NCBI RefSeq assembly: GCF_932276165.1 | Contig: NC_064001.1 | Coordinates: 1,929,501-1,993,500, forward strand | DNA from: Plutella xylostella | Taxonomy: Eukaryota > Arthropoda > Insecta > Lepidoptera > Plutellidae | Direction: 5' to 3' | Length of the DNA: 64,000 nt | Translations under genes and position numbers: made by a program | In this document: positions 44,901 to 50,169 of the stretch, in pieces | Layout of the letters: each line of letters starts with the position of its first letter | How positions within the stretch are numbered: the stretch's first letter is position 1 | Notes under the pieces: model-generated | The model's input: the letters and a program-made list of their open reading frames with translations, nothing else | Told to the model about the DNA's origin: nothing | Databases searched by the model: none

Positions 44901-47900
44901 AGTCTCAACAACCCTTTAGTTGTCAGTTTGTCAGTATAGTGAGCGACGACGACAAACTAAACGACTGATTATTATATTATCGCTTGTTTATAGAAAAGAA
45001 AACAAATGAATAAACTTCACACTAACACAACTGTCTCTTTCACACAGAAATCATAGCCGAAAAAACCAAAGTGACATTTCACGACGACCGAACAACCTTC
45101 CACGAAATACCCGAGGGCACGAAAGAATTCAACGGTGTCCCTGAGGAATACGATGACCAGAACGACGAGTTCAGAGACGAAAGAGAGAACTACAATGAAG
45201 AGGAGGAATTCCGGCCTGATCACGAGATCGATGACGAGCAGTTTGTCGAAGGTGATGATCAGTATCAAGAAGAAGAAGTGTTTCAAGATGACCAGAGGCC
45301 GGAGGTTGAGGAGTTTCAGGAGGCGCAGCCCAAGCTGACGCCGAAGCAGAGGTGGCATCGGGCTTACAACAAGATCGTGATGCAGCTGAACGTGAGTCTT
45401 TTTCAATTTTCTATTGGCATTGAAAGCGTTTATTCAATTCTTTGTTGAACAAATTAATTTTCCTGTTTTACCGACATCTGTTATTGTTTGTTTTATTCGT
45501 TACGTAAACTTTTGTTTTCATTTGATGATATTATTTTTCTGTATCCTTCTTATTTTTGTTATTTTGTGCCCTTTTTTGTTTCTGATATATATTCTGGTGA
45601 TATGTATTTTGTTACGCTTTCAGTGCCAAATTTACCTTATTTTCAATTCTAGATTTTTTCTTCGTTTTCATGGGGATATGATCTCTGATTTAAAAATGAA
45701 TGTTTATTGTATGTGTGTTTAACTATATTGAGGAATGAATATAGTTAGACAGGCATTCTACAAAGCAGTTTGAGTGTTTATTTGTGTTAGCTTATCATCA
45801 GCAGCTCTTCAAATAAAAATTTTAAGGTAAGTGTTGTTAATTTCCCATAAGATAGGCGTTGTTCCAAATAAAATTTTCGCCAAGATACATACATAACATT
45901 AAATATGCGTATTTAAAACAATTTTATCAACGAATTTAAAAAGTGTTTGTTCGAACCTGTCGAAATTAACGTAAGTGATAAAAGCCGACATAGGTCAATG
46001 ATCGTGTAAAGTACTAAGTCTTAACAGACTTAGGTTTAACTTTATGTAAAGGTGTATTTACAACTGTTTATGTCTTGATCCAGTGTTTTGTCTAGTCAAT
46101 ACATTTTTATTTATACTTTTTCTACGAAGCCAATTAACGGTCGCTAGCGTTAGTAGTCTCGAGACGAAAAGGTACTTGAACTGTATTTATTGAATCTTAC
46201 AACTGAATTCATCCCTAAATAATTTATTTAACAAATGAAACTATGTATTTAAATGACGATTAAAGATATTGATTATGATGAAGATAATGATTTATGACGT
46301 TTCAAAGTAAATTGTAAATACATAGTAGGTATCCTTGTCAGATCCACCACTATGCTATGCATAAACAATGCCTACAGCCTAGATACCTATGTATACAGGG
46401 TAAAGCGACATTCGCAAAAAAATTATGGCATTAGGTACATATTTTGAAAATTGATGAAAATAAATATATTTATGTGTATAGAATTTTTCCCAGAAACGTA
46501 GGCCATCTACTTATATTTTTTTTGATTCCCGAATATCCAAAATTCGTAGTAAAATACATTGCTGTTTAGAAAGACCCTGACATTTTTGAACATCCTATAT
46601 TCACATACTTACATAGGCCGAAGCCTTGCCCAGCTAGCAACACAGTAAGCACATCAGGCCATCGCCCATACTGGGCGCCCCGCAGAGAAAACACATCGGC
46701 ATAGAGCGAAATGGCGTATCGGTGTAGTTCTATGCACTTAATTGGTACTCTAGTGATTTGCCCTTGGTACGCTGTGGCACGTCTAGAAACATAGAGTATT
46801 AAAGATAAAGTGAGTGATGGTTCACTTTGTATTTTTTTTTCCAAGTGAATTCCCGGGAAATTGGGAAATTGGCGTTGGTTATAGGGTCTGGCGTTGCGTT
46901 TGTAATAGCAAAAGGCACAAAAAAGGAGAAGGACTGTTTCTCATGATGTTTTATAGATTAGATACTTTATCGAGACGTTTACCTTCTACACGGCTATAGG
47001 TTTATTTTTAGGATTTTATCATATTTACTTACCACCTAAACATTTTTACATAAAAAACTAATATTTAATTACTCTGTGCTGGAGTCCTGTAGGGGTTAGA
47101 AGAATTGAGTGAATTCGGTAATAAATAAGTACATTGTGGGTATGTATGTTTGTTAGCTTTTTGGTTCCATTTATACAGGGTGGGTGGAATTTTGACAGTA
47201 ACCTCGTTGTACCATGTTGGTGCAATAATAAAAGTTTCCCAGTATGTCGATTACATTGACCTGGCAGGCTGACAACTGAAAGGTCACAGATGAAACTGAT
47301 CGATCCTGTATGTTTCGGTACCAACTATACTTCTTTCGTTCCTATATAATACTTACGAGTATTGTGAATTGAAGTAGGTACTTACAGAATATTCTAATTT
47401 TATGTTATATTGTAAAAACCTATACCTAACAGTTGAGACGATAAAGTGAACTAGATCTCCTTTTACATTACACGTAGTATTTACGAATAGGTATATACCA
47501 AAAATTTCAGTGTCAGTTTCACGTCAATTTACAGTGATATATGGGTACTCCCAGTGCGGATTGAAAAAATAAATACATTTACACACATAAATATTCAGAA
47601 GAGGTTTTACATAATGTCCTCTCTGTTAGATTCGTTTAGTTGTGTTACTGTGGTAAGTTTGTAGTGTTGTACAGTCAGCTGCATAAGTAGCTATACACTT
47701 TTGTACTTTGTCAATCTGAAACCGCCTATCAATTCATTGAAACATTTATGGTTCGCCAGTTTAACAAGGTACAGAAGTGTATATCTACTTATGCAGCTGA
47801 CCGTACTTTCCGCGCAATCCTATCAAAATTAAATTAGCAAACCATAGTATCCTTCTGTCATTTCAAATGAAATGCAAACATACTCAATCATTCGTATTTT

Positions 47901-48985
47901 CTCATATTTTTGTTGATTGATAATTAATATTCTATCGATTTATTTTTGTTTCCAAATCCCTTTTTTGTGATTTGGGAACGCTATGCTAATGAGATTTTTT
48001 TATTCTTTCCAATCCGTTTTGTCGCCTCAGTCAGTGCGTGGACGACCGAGAGTCGGGATGGTACCTTTAGAACGCAAAAACAAACAAACGGGAGCGATCA
48101 GTGCCTTTAATACAACAAGATAGAGTCGTGGTTAGCGCAGCTGATGATAAACCTCGTATTTCCTAAGCTAGAGTGACCTCGGTATGTGTTTACCACCCGC
48201 CGCTCTAGCCGCGCCTTTGAACCGATCTCCTCATTAGTTCAACTCAGTTACTCCGAACGCAACTACGCACCCTCAGTATCGGATACGCACTCGCCGCGAA
48301 CGGGTTAAGAGCTATTTAAAAAAAAAGTTATTTTTTTACGGTAAAGAGCGGTTTAGAGAAAGCGGTATCTAAAACAACAACAGTCAAAGATATTATTCGT
48401 GTACTGTGACTTGCGCAAGCGACGATGACGTCACCGGAAAAGCCGCGATAGCGCCATCCTGCGGGCGGCCGTGGCCCTATTGATTACATTACCGCCAGTT
48501 ATCACCGCCATTTGTATGCTAATCCGAAACGCTCAGGTGAGCACTTTCAGACAGTCGCAGACAGAATGGTGCGAAGTAAGAAAGCGCCTTCGGGCAGCGA
48601 GGCTGATGTGCGAAGAGTCCAGGGGTTTACCTCGTCTAGTGGTTCCCGATTGCGAGTTAGACGAGGCTCCAGCCTCACAGACTTGGACAAGCTAAGGGGC
48701 GGCGGGGGATCCAGCGGGGGCGGCTCAATAGGCGATTTAATGAACATGTTCAGTGGAAGTGCGACCTCTGTGGGCAGTGACTCTTTGGTGGCGAGGACTG
48801 TTCCTTTGGAGACGGTGCGGAGAAGCGTGGTGCCGTCTCTTTCTTCCCCGCAGCCTCGGGCTATGCCGTCTCCTCTGATCCATGTGTCGAGGCCGGTGGG
48901 GCCGCTGACCATGGCTCAGAGGACCCTGAGATTTAGCAGACTGCTCAAGTACCAGCCCTGCTCACAGGATGTGCCGTTGGTTCTG
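26113..48985 (+). CDS. gene 1: 13-exon partial gene for a long low-complexity protein, identity unknown
   Basis: Exons: 26113-26223, 28140-28255, 30335-30435, 30941-31044, 31402-31489, 31989-32214, 33136-33220, 34338-34475, 35795-35906, 37877-37941, 38189-39400, 45048-45391, 48551-48985. Every border is AG/GT and every phase matches the next, giving about 1,045 codons with no stop. No initiator methionine or terminator is visible. The protein starts with a helical, coiled-coil-like segment. It is then Tyr/Asp/Ser/Pro-rich, Gln-rich, Ser/Arg-rich and acidic, and ends in a Gly/Ser-rich segment. This suggests a scaffold or adaptor. I considered an N-terminal region of a presynaptic scaffold (UNC-13- or RIM-like), but no diagnostic domain (C1, C2, PDZ, MUN) is in the window. 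The exon chain is strongly supported; function is not. Confidence 0.85.
26172..27015 (+). repeat. nine-copy tandem array of exon A 3' end, splice donor and (CA)n
   Basis: Units start with ctcgacgc at 26172, 26259, 26346, 26436, 26534, 26634, 26736, 26832 and 26928. Each has about 52 bases of exon A, the donor GTGAGTGTCT and a CA tract of varying length. Spacings are 87, 87, 90, 98, 100, 102, 96 and 96, so only copy 5 is out of register with exon A. The region is free of stops in several frames on both strands, a consequence of CA/TG runs. Copies 2-9 have no AG acceptor directly before them. Confidence 0.95.
27072..28139. other. intron A-B, including a degraded dispersed repeat
   Basis: No exon seen. 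Between about 27745 and 28065 is a degraded repeat with 'gcaggtttcctcacgatgtt' and 'gcgtgagaagcgggcgctta' blocks, a type widespread in lepidopteran DNA. It also carries the 'tctcgcaagcgagcc' motif shared with 3398. Confidence 0.5.
28140..28255 (+). CDS. gene 1 exon B (phase 1 to phase 0)
   Basis: The acceptor is ttccag before 28140 and the donor GTACAC follows 28255. It encodes GYSEDSDYTSDLNYPVGQHA, then NCSASQFRSAAHQMHTPQ. The joining serine comes from exon A's last T plus CG. Confidence 0.85.
28266..28492 (+). repeat. 21-bp minisatellite resembling exon B coding sequence
   Basis: About ten units of the type actacccggtggggcagcat begin 11 bp downstream of exon B's donor. Exon B itself contains aactacccggtgggccagca (28170s-28190s). 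In one frame the units read YYPVGQH, like the exon's NYPVGQH. That frame is not the one entered by read-through from exon B. Unit variants: ggtgggg, ggagggg, gttgggg, gatgggg. Confidence 0.9.
28500..29520. other. intron B-C, AT-rich
   Basis: No exon seen. A half-copy of the small element at 34573 may lie near 28743-28795 (gttattgacgcagataaacg). Confidence 0.45.
29526..29882 (-). repeat. 5S-rRNA-derived SINE, near full-length
   Basis: Same organisation as 4487-4850: 5S-like head on the minus strand (gctgaggttaagcaacaact ... ggatggctgacc), shared body, and tail ending 'tgggtcgtgatgat'. It lies in a gene 1 intron, antisense to gene 1. Confidence 0.75.
29883..30334. other. remainder of intron B-C
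   Basis: It contains a repeat scrap at 29940-30050 ('tgtccagtgggctggagggc'), a motif common at LINE ends in Lepidoptera. Otherwise AT-rich. Confidence 0.4.
30335..30435 (+). CDS. gene 1 exon C (phase 0 to phase 2)
   Basis: The acceptor is gccag before 30335 and the donor GTAAGA follows. It encodes RSLEASRENSYERDEYHLHG, then DPDPLYYNSQPRT. Acidic and Tyr-rich. Confidence 0.85.
30941..31044 (+). CDS. gene 1 exon D (phase 2 to phase 1)
   Basis: The acceptor is gttccag before 30941 and the donor GTTGGT follows. It encodes IDSWSTYQPQLQLTAQASVE, then SAISWRTAADWQSA. An alternative open frame with a methionine crosses it but breaks the phase chain. Confidence 0.8.
31402..31489 (+). CDS. gene 1 exon E (phase 1 to phase 2)
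   Basis: The acceptor is tttcag before 31402 and the donor GTACTT follows. It encodes DQRRPSLERQNTLYDDMTYG, then FEAYTATI. The RRPSLER motif is a possible basophilic kinase site. Confidence 0.8.
31989..32214 (+). CDS. gene 1 exon F (phase 2 to phase 0)
   Basis: The acceptor is ccttccag before 31989 and the donor GTTAGA follows 32214. It encodes 75 residues including SYEEYFDSTSYPYQTSYLGE, then FFDDGCGLTPTEYENIVNKR. This is the most conserved-looking segment and the best probe for a homology search. Confidence 0.85.
32455..33038 (+). repeat. long copy of a widespread lepidopteran repeat in intron F-G
   Basis: It starts accggccaagtgcgagtcgg and ends ttggctacggaaccctaaaa, with a (ggacagac)n run at 32951-32985 near the end. 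Only the head recurs at 3487. No coding sequence. I know this type from many moth and butterfly introns; the class is not certain. Confidence 0.75.
33136..33220 (+). CDS. gene 1 exon G (phase 0 to phase 1)
   Basis: The acceptor is ttccag before 33136 and the donor GTATGT follows. It encodes LPASSRYSDFNGMAPYRPRQ, then RRTAASLP. Basic and proline-rich. Confidence 0.85.
33221..34337. other. intron G-H
   Basis: AT-rich. It includes a short near-duplicate of the exon G border at about 33302-33325 (actagcctacctggtgggtt), echoing the exon's ctagcttacctggtatgtgg. No exon is seen. Confidence 0.45.
34338..34475 (+). CDS. gene 1 exon H (phase 1 to phase 1)
   Basis: The acceptor is cttccag before 34338 and the donor GTATGG follows. 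It encodes TPSSTPKRGRALPMPPGSES, then GSTRSGRGRRLPRPPPAANH, then VPFLT. It is Pro/Arg-rich with possible SH3-type ligands (ALPMPP, RLPRPPP). Two further partial copies of this exon follow within 900 bp. Confidence 0.85.
34573..34702. mobile_element. small inverted-repeat element, copy 1
   Basis: The left end ccgctactcggattcattat pairs with the right end ataacgaacccatgtagcgg. About 130 bp. Copies at 35010-35137 and 35933-36037; the first two travelled with the exon H duplication. Confidence 0.65.
34806..34922 (+). pseudogene. duplicate of exon H, copy 2
   Basis: It matches exon H from about 'gctgcccatgccgcccggca' to the donor, ending actg then GTAGGG. The exon frame stays open, with one A-to-V change. 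The original acceptor region is replaced; the nearest AG upstream (34793-34794) would give a phase-1 entry compatible with exon G but lacks a good polypyrimidine tract. It may be a dead copy or a weak alternative exon. Confidence 0.75.
35010..35137. mobile_element. small inverted-repeat element, copy 2
   Basis: The ends ccgctacacgggttcattat and cgataacgaagccatgtagcgg-like pair as in copy 1. It lies about 87 bp after the duplicate donor, mirroring copy 1's position after the true donor. Confidence 0.65.
35231..35424 (+). pseudogene. duplicate of exon H, copy 3, truncated by a 5S SINE tail
   Basis: Exon H similarity (ggccgcgcgctgcccatgcc to gagtcggggt) stops at about 35287. There it meets the 3' half of the 5S-derived SINE in plus orientation (ctctctcagcacaagcttgc to tgggtcgtgatgat). 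No donor remains. Confidence 0.75.
35795..35906 (+). CDS. gene 1 exon I (phase 1 to phase 2)
   Basis: The acceptor is ttccacag before 35795 and the donor GTGAGA follows. It encodes QDKSMADVSYGYDGYGLQSE, then LAATPTGHYQPTHYST. Tyr/Gly-rich. Confidence 0.85.
35933..36037. mobile_element. small inverted-repeat element, copy 3
   Basis: 'ccgctgcacgggatcgttat' pairs with 'cgataacaaacccgtgaagcgg'-like sequence. It starts 27 bp after exon I's donor. Confidence 0.6.
36279..37743 (-). mobile_element. mariner/Tc1-type element, 1.46 kb, TA-flanked, transposase truncated
   Basis: TIRs of 28 bp (cgtgggtggtctgaaaagtt at 36281; complement of cgtaggtggtctgaaaagtt at the right end) have one mismatch. The TA target is on both sides (36279-36280, 37742-37743). 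About 880 bp of non-coding DNA lies between the transposase start and the right TIR, which is unusual for a roughly 1.3-kb mariner. It sits in the intron between exons I and J of gene 1. Confidence 0.93.
36366..36857 (-). pseudogene. mariner transposase, N-terminal DNA-binding part only
   Basis: 163 residues: paired-like HTH region (EYRAVLKYLFLKGNAPTQIK, VKFWAAEFKSGRKTF), then GRPKTATTDDNIAKVHQMV and RERVCHILNQDLGMRRLSAR. Full-length mariner transposases are about 340-350 residues. Here the frame stops at RRNKSEFWRRLITI, before the DDD catalytic domain, and the left TIR follows within 85 bp. An internal deletion removed the catalytic half. Confidence 0.92.
37877..37941 (+). CDS. gene 1 exon J (phase 2 to phase 1)
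   Basis: The acceptor is attttcag before 37877 and the donor GTAATT follows. It encodes YDEDGMQPFFDETPHATPPA plus A. Acidic. Confidence 0.85.
38189..39400 (+). CDS. gene 1 exon K, 1.2 kb, low complexity (phase 1 to phase 1)
   Basis: The acceptor is gtttcag before 38189 and the donor GTAGGT follows. It adds about 404 residues. A prion-like Gln/Tyr/Asp/Asn-rich tract (38320-38570) is followed by poly-Gln (38580-38665) and a Gly/Ala block with KLGSFFG (38690-38775). A Ser/Thr/Val/Pro region follows (38780-38950). A basic segment has RRQESIQRPSVRR. Short repeats of the type TSLDRASLDR lie near 39130-39180. RRTSQSSF is near the end. RRxS-type motifs suggest phosphorylation. Likely disordered. Confidence 0.85.
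39584..39767 (+). repeat. gypsy 5' LTR
   Basis: 184 bp, tgtagggacgacattac to gagtctcaaca. A TATA-like run (aaataaatatatatttacg) is near the 3' side. Identical to the 3' LTR. Confidence 0.95.
39769..39781 (+). promoter_or_regulatory. gypsy primer-binding site
   Basis: tggtgacccgacg lies one base after the LTR. It resembles the complement of a tRNA-Trp 3' end with one C missing after the first nine bases. The tRNA assignment is from memory and tentative. Confidence 0.55.
39815..40663 (+). CDS. gag: gypsy Gag
   Basis: 282 residues from ATG 39815. The capsid-like part has FWKESPRLWFAQFEAVVANQ and YNLVIAKLS. A basic Arg/Ser region (RSRGRSVGRN) is near 220-245. It lacks a standard CCHC knuckle and instead has the Cys/His motif CFYHFRYKGKANKCIQPC near the end, as in many insect gypsy Gags. 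It stops at TAG 40661-40663, immediately after the slippery heptamer at 40654-40660. Confidence 0.93.
   Translation: MNPSPSLPAGENALAQITVSSRIPDFWKESPRLWFAQFEAVVANQKLADESRYNLVIAKLSREHVEQVSDIVLTPPDTKKYEALKTRLLVVYEESEVRQVQKLLKELELGDQKPSQLLRRMRDLAKKKFNDETLNMLWMGHLPSAVQAILTVSEVKDLEKLAGMADKVVETTRFAEIQELSCMRSSAVPSSSATQATLVEQIAQLTRRLDNMETSRSRGRSVGRNGWKSHRSASRSRDRSERVRRGDPNWMCFYHFRYKGKANKCIQPCAWQKQQESEAGKN
40567..43791 (+). CDS. pol: gypsy Pol: protease, RT, RNase H, integrase
   Basis: Open in the -1 frame relative to gag. If made by frameshift it contributes about 1,043 residues from 40660. Protease has VDTGANVSVLP, and RT has YIDDVILA near 41671. RNase H has MTDSSDTCVGAVLQQ and YSTYDRELLG. The integrase zinc motif is HLSHPGTR ... 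CIQCQRSK, followed by the core HVDLVGPLP, TSDQGRQFES and QSNGAVERWHR. The C-terminus RKVHISIDRLKPAY is typical of gypsy elements. No stop or frameshift is seen, so it looks functional. Confidence 0.95.
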   Translation: MLLPLPVQRKGQQVHSALRMAEAAGVRSRKKLDSVQPEASSCTGIISKRLCIRDKKSGLKFLVDTGANVSVLPVSKYNHFASDCSEYKLYAANGSVIKTFGTKTMILDFCLRRPYKWTFIIAEVTQPILGADFLAHHGLIVDLSSSRLIDDLTKLKSIASIVEVDQPTVTTVEDTHPFHDLLCKYVNITKPASYKEVPTHGVFHHIETTGPPVYARARPLPPSRYKKVQEEFRFMQETGICRPSKSPWASPLHVVPKKNGELRPCGDYRKLNSITKPDRYPIPRLSDFTYILTGKKVFSKIDINRAYHCISTAPEDIEKTAIITPFGLFEFPRMTFGLRNAAQTFQRFMHHTVFQDLDVDCKNSIFSYIDDVILASPDEATHRKHLESLFKQFERYNLTINMTKCVFGKAEIDFLGYHVTSDGIRPLDDKVKAVNEFPRPNNIDELRRFLGMVNFYRSHIPNAVSSQSILTSFIHGSKKKDKTPIAWTPDAELAFEECKASLCDAVMLSHPVADAPLALMTDSSDTCVGAVLQQRVDNAWLPLGYFSKSLSKTERKYSTYDRELLGIYLAIRHFRNMVEGRMLTVYTDHKPITFAFSKINSEKELPRRTRHLMFISEFTTDIRHVSGQDNVVADTLSRVATISCPTVIDYEELAREQQQDTYILQVLNSDDTDVAVKKIILPGSSSFIFCNISNDRIRPYLPEKFRRIAFDTVHNLSHPGTRTTRKLVQDRFYWPSMNRDVSQWTKTCIQCQRSKVNRHTMSALGSFPQCDRFEHIHVDLVGPLPISQDGFRYCLTIIDRGTRWPECFPTKDITAETVARVIHDNWVCRFGSPRFLTSDQGRQFESNLFSELMKLLGIKKLRTTPYHPQSNGAVERWHRSLKAALTARLCNAPSSWVSELPTVLLGLRTAVRSDNGISAAELTYGTTLRLPADYYDTKSNLNIDSSNEYVWKLRDNIRKFRSMAIRENKNGNIFIHPDLETCSHVFIRNDAVRRPLQPTYDGPFRVLDRNRKVYYIQMSNRKVHISIDRLKPAYCLSERNDESSTTDTEVPNHDSPVTCTTRSGRVTRVPIRFR
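40654..40660 (+). promoter_or_regulatory. -1 ribosomal frameshift site A_AAA_AAC
   Basis: In the gag frame the bases read GGA AAA AAC TAG, so the heptamer A AAA AAC fits the X XXY YYZ rule exactly and abuts the gag stop. Pol lies in the -1 frame and overlaps gag. The position, frame and sequence are seen; function follows from known retroviral and retrotransposon practice. Confidence 0.85.
44229..44507 (+). CDS. small third ORF of the gypsy element, membrane protein-like, unknown function
   Basis: 92 residues starting MGKSYSKSEE, a plausible N-myristoylation signal (MGxxxS). A single hydrophobic segment, VASFLVLFLLCATCLLC, ends in cysteines and is followed by the basic KKCKKGVKTW, as in a palmitoylated membrane anchor. 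The C-terminus is polar (TARQQTAANAQYA). It lies 437 bp after pol, where an env gene would be, but is far too small and lacks a signal peptide or fusion motif. It is intact in a young element, which suggests that it is used. No family is recognised. Confidence 0.7.
   Translation: MGKSYSKSEEIIIAQNGANNASNSSLEQKIEVYGTVVASFLVLFLLCATCLLCKKCKKGVKTWARKEFITAISLDQLDKTARQQTAANAQYA
44710..44726 (+). promoter_or_regulatory. gypsy polypurine tract
   Basis: aaaaaaggggaggaatga directly precedes the 3' LTR. Confidence 0.8.
44727..44910 (+). repeat. gypsy 3' LTR
   Basis: 184 bp, identical by eye to 39584-39767, followed by the TSD accc. Confidence 0.95.
45048..45391 (+). CDS. gene 1 exon L, acidic (phase 1 to phase 0)
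   Basis: The acceptor is cacacag before 45048 and the donor GTGAGT follows. It encodes IIAEKTKVTFHDDRTTFHEI, then a strongly acidic stretch (FRDERENYNEEEEFRPDHEI) and the C-terminal LTPKQRWHRAYNKIVMQLN. The last block looks like an ordered motif and is a good homology probe. Confidence 0.85.
47669..47806. mobile_element. MITE with ~36-bp inverted repeats
   Basis: gtacagtcagctgcataagt (left) pairs with the complement of acttatgcagctgaccgtac (right); the pairing extends through 'agctatacacttttgtac'. 138 bp, no coding. Confidence 0.7.
48090..48185 (+). repeat. dispersed repeat, family D, diverged copy
   Basis: It shares 'cctttaatacaacaagatag' and 'agtcgtgg' with copies at 18690 and 52025. Confidence 0.5.
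48551..48985 (+). CDS. gene 1 exon M (phase 0 to phase 0), last one visible
   Basis: The acceptor is actttcag before 48551 and the donor-like GTTAGT follows 48985. 145 residues: TVADRMVRSKKAPSGSEADV, a Ser-rich part with RRGSSLTDLDKLRG, a Gly/Ser run, then LMNMFSGSATSVGSDSL and LRFSRLLKYQPCSQDVPLVL. Phase agrees with exon L. No stop codon, so more exons must lie beyond, but none is seen to 64000. An internal ATG (48565) could start a shorter isoform. Confidence 0.75.
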
Positions 48986-49589
48986 GTTAGTGCTTTTTTA
49001 TATTCTTTGTCATTAAGGTCTGGGTTTAAGGTTCTTTATTGGTATTCAAGGAGGTTGGAGATTGGTAGGGCTAGGAATGGCCGTATTGAAGATTCTGTGT
49101 TTGGTTTATTACGAGTTACAATTTAATCTGAATGAATTATTATAACCAGTAATCAGAACTTACTTAATTACTTTGGTACGATCGGTTAAATTATACCTAC
49201 ATTACATCGTTTTTTTATTATGAACACTTCCGTCTTCCCAATCCCGTTACACACTTTTCTCTTTCTGAAATCTTGAAGAAAAACAATAAATAGTGCTCTC
49301 CTGTTTACACAAGATGGGACTCCCTATTTTAAATTGAATATATCAAGTCAGGCGTATTATTTCATTTCATTTGGCTGCAAGTTGAGAGCACTCTCTCGAA
49401 GCAATGCATATGTTAGCGGGACTGCCGGGCACGACTTGGCATTTCTCATGAATATCTAAAATTACATTTTTATGGTAATTTATTTTCAGTCTAGGGTCCA
49501 TGGATATTTTGATAACCTGTTATTATTACACATAAAATAAAGAAAAAGAGGTGTATTTTAGTAATTCCACAAGTTTCTATAATGTTATG

Positions 49590-49595
49590 TTTATT
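49590..49595 (-). terminator. possible poly(A) signal of gene 2
   Basis: AATAAA on the minus strand, about 360 bp after the gene 2 stop codon. A plausible position, but the region is AT-rich. Confidence 0.35.
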
Positions 49596-49953
49596 CAAAA
49601 ATATTTACAGTTCCTGAAATAGGTACTACATTTAACGCTAAGATAAATTAATAGTAAATAAAGTAAATAAAATTTAATAGTACTTACTTAACTACATGTA
49701 TCATTATAAAATCGTAACTAAATGCTTATTATAGGTATGTTCATTGCTATTGATCATTGATAACCCAACCCAAGCCAGTAATATGGTAAAAATAAATAAA
49801 TGGTAAACAAAACATTTACGTAACGATATTTTACAAAGGTAAATTTATATATTTTTTTACATCAACAAATTGACATTGCCAAACCTCGCCAATGCGCATT
49901 TGCGCTATTTTTCCAACTATACCTACCTATTCAAGCTACCCACTCCTACAGCA

Positions 49954-50169
49954 CTAAGCGTATTTCTTCATAAACTTCAACAAATACTTCAGCTTGGGCA
50001 TCTCTATGTTATGAATGCACCTGTTGAAGTCCCCGATGACCTTGACCGAGTGGGTCATCATGCGAGAGATGATGTCCTTGAGACACACGCTGAGGTCAGA
50101 CACCTCCTTGAAGCCGTGGATGGAGATCTCTGACATTACTACGGGGAATGGTGATGTCTCGTATAGGAA
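49954..50169 (-). CDS. gene 2 exon 5 with stop
   Basis: Preceded by ttttccag. It encodes FLYETSPFPVVMSEISIHGF, then KEVSDLSVCLKDIISRMMTH, SVKVIGDFNRCIHNIEMPKL and KYLLKFMKKYA, stop TAG at 49956-49954. The last two cysteines are here. A longer methionine-started frame into the intron is an artefact. Confidence 0.88.
   Translation of the reverse strand, partial: FLYETSPFPVVMSEISIHGFKEVSDLSVCLKDIISRMMTHSVKVIGDFNRCIHNIEMPKLKYLLKFMKKYA

Larger units (their letters stand above)
39580..44914 (+). mobile_element. Ty3/gypsy LTR retrotransposon, 5.3 kb, identical LTRs, TSD accc
   Basis: The target duplication accc is at 39580-39583 and 44911-44914. The two 184-bp LTRs are identical by eye. It contains gag, pol in protease-RT-RNase H-integrase order, and a third small frame in the env position. 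All frames are intact. It lies in sense orientation in the gene 1 intron K-L, 183 bp after exon K's donor. LTR identity implies a very recent insertion and possibly a polymorphic allele. Confidence 0.96.
45392..48550. other. intron L-M
   Basis: AT-rich. It contains repeat D copy (48090-48185) and a MITE (47669-47806). At 48430-48536 a GC-richer block ends in a donor-like CAG/GTGAGC only 14 bases before exon M's start. It could be an alternative first exon but no consistent frame was found. Confidence 0.4.

Noticed and set aside
48430..48536. Open frame with a membrane-like segment ending in a donor (LLITLPPVITAICMLIRN)
   Set aside because: No acceptor or start codon in frame (it begins at GTG), a stop lies just upstream, and its donor is 14 bases before exon M's start. 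Not enough to call an exon.
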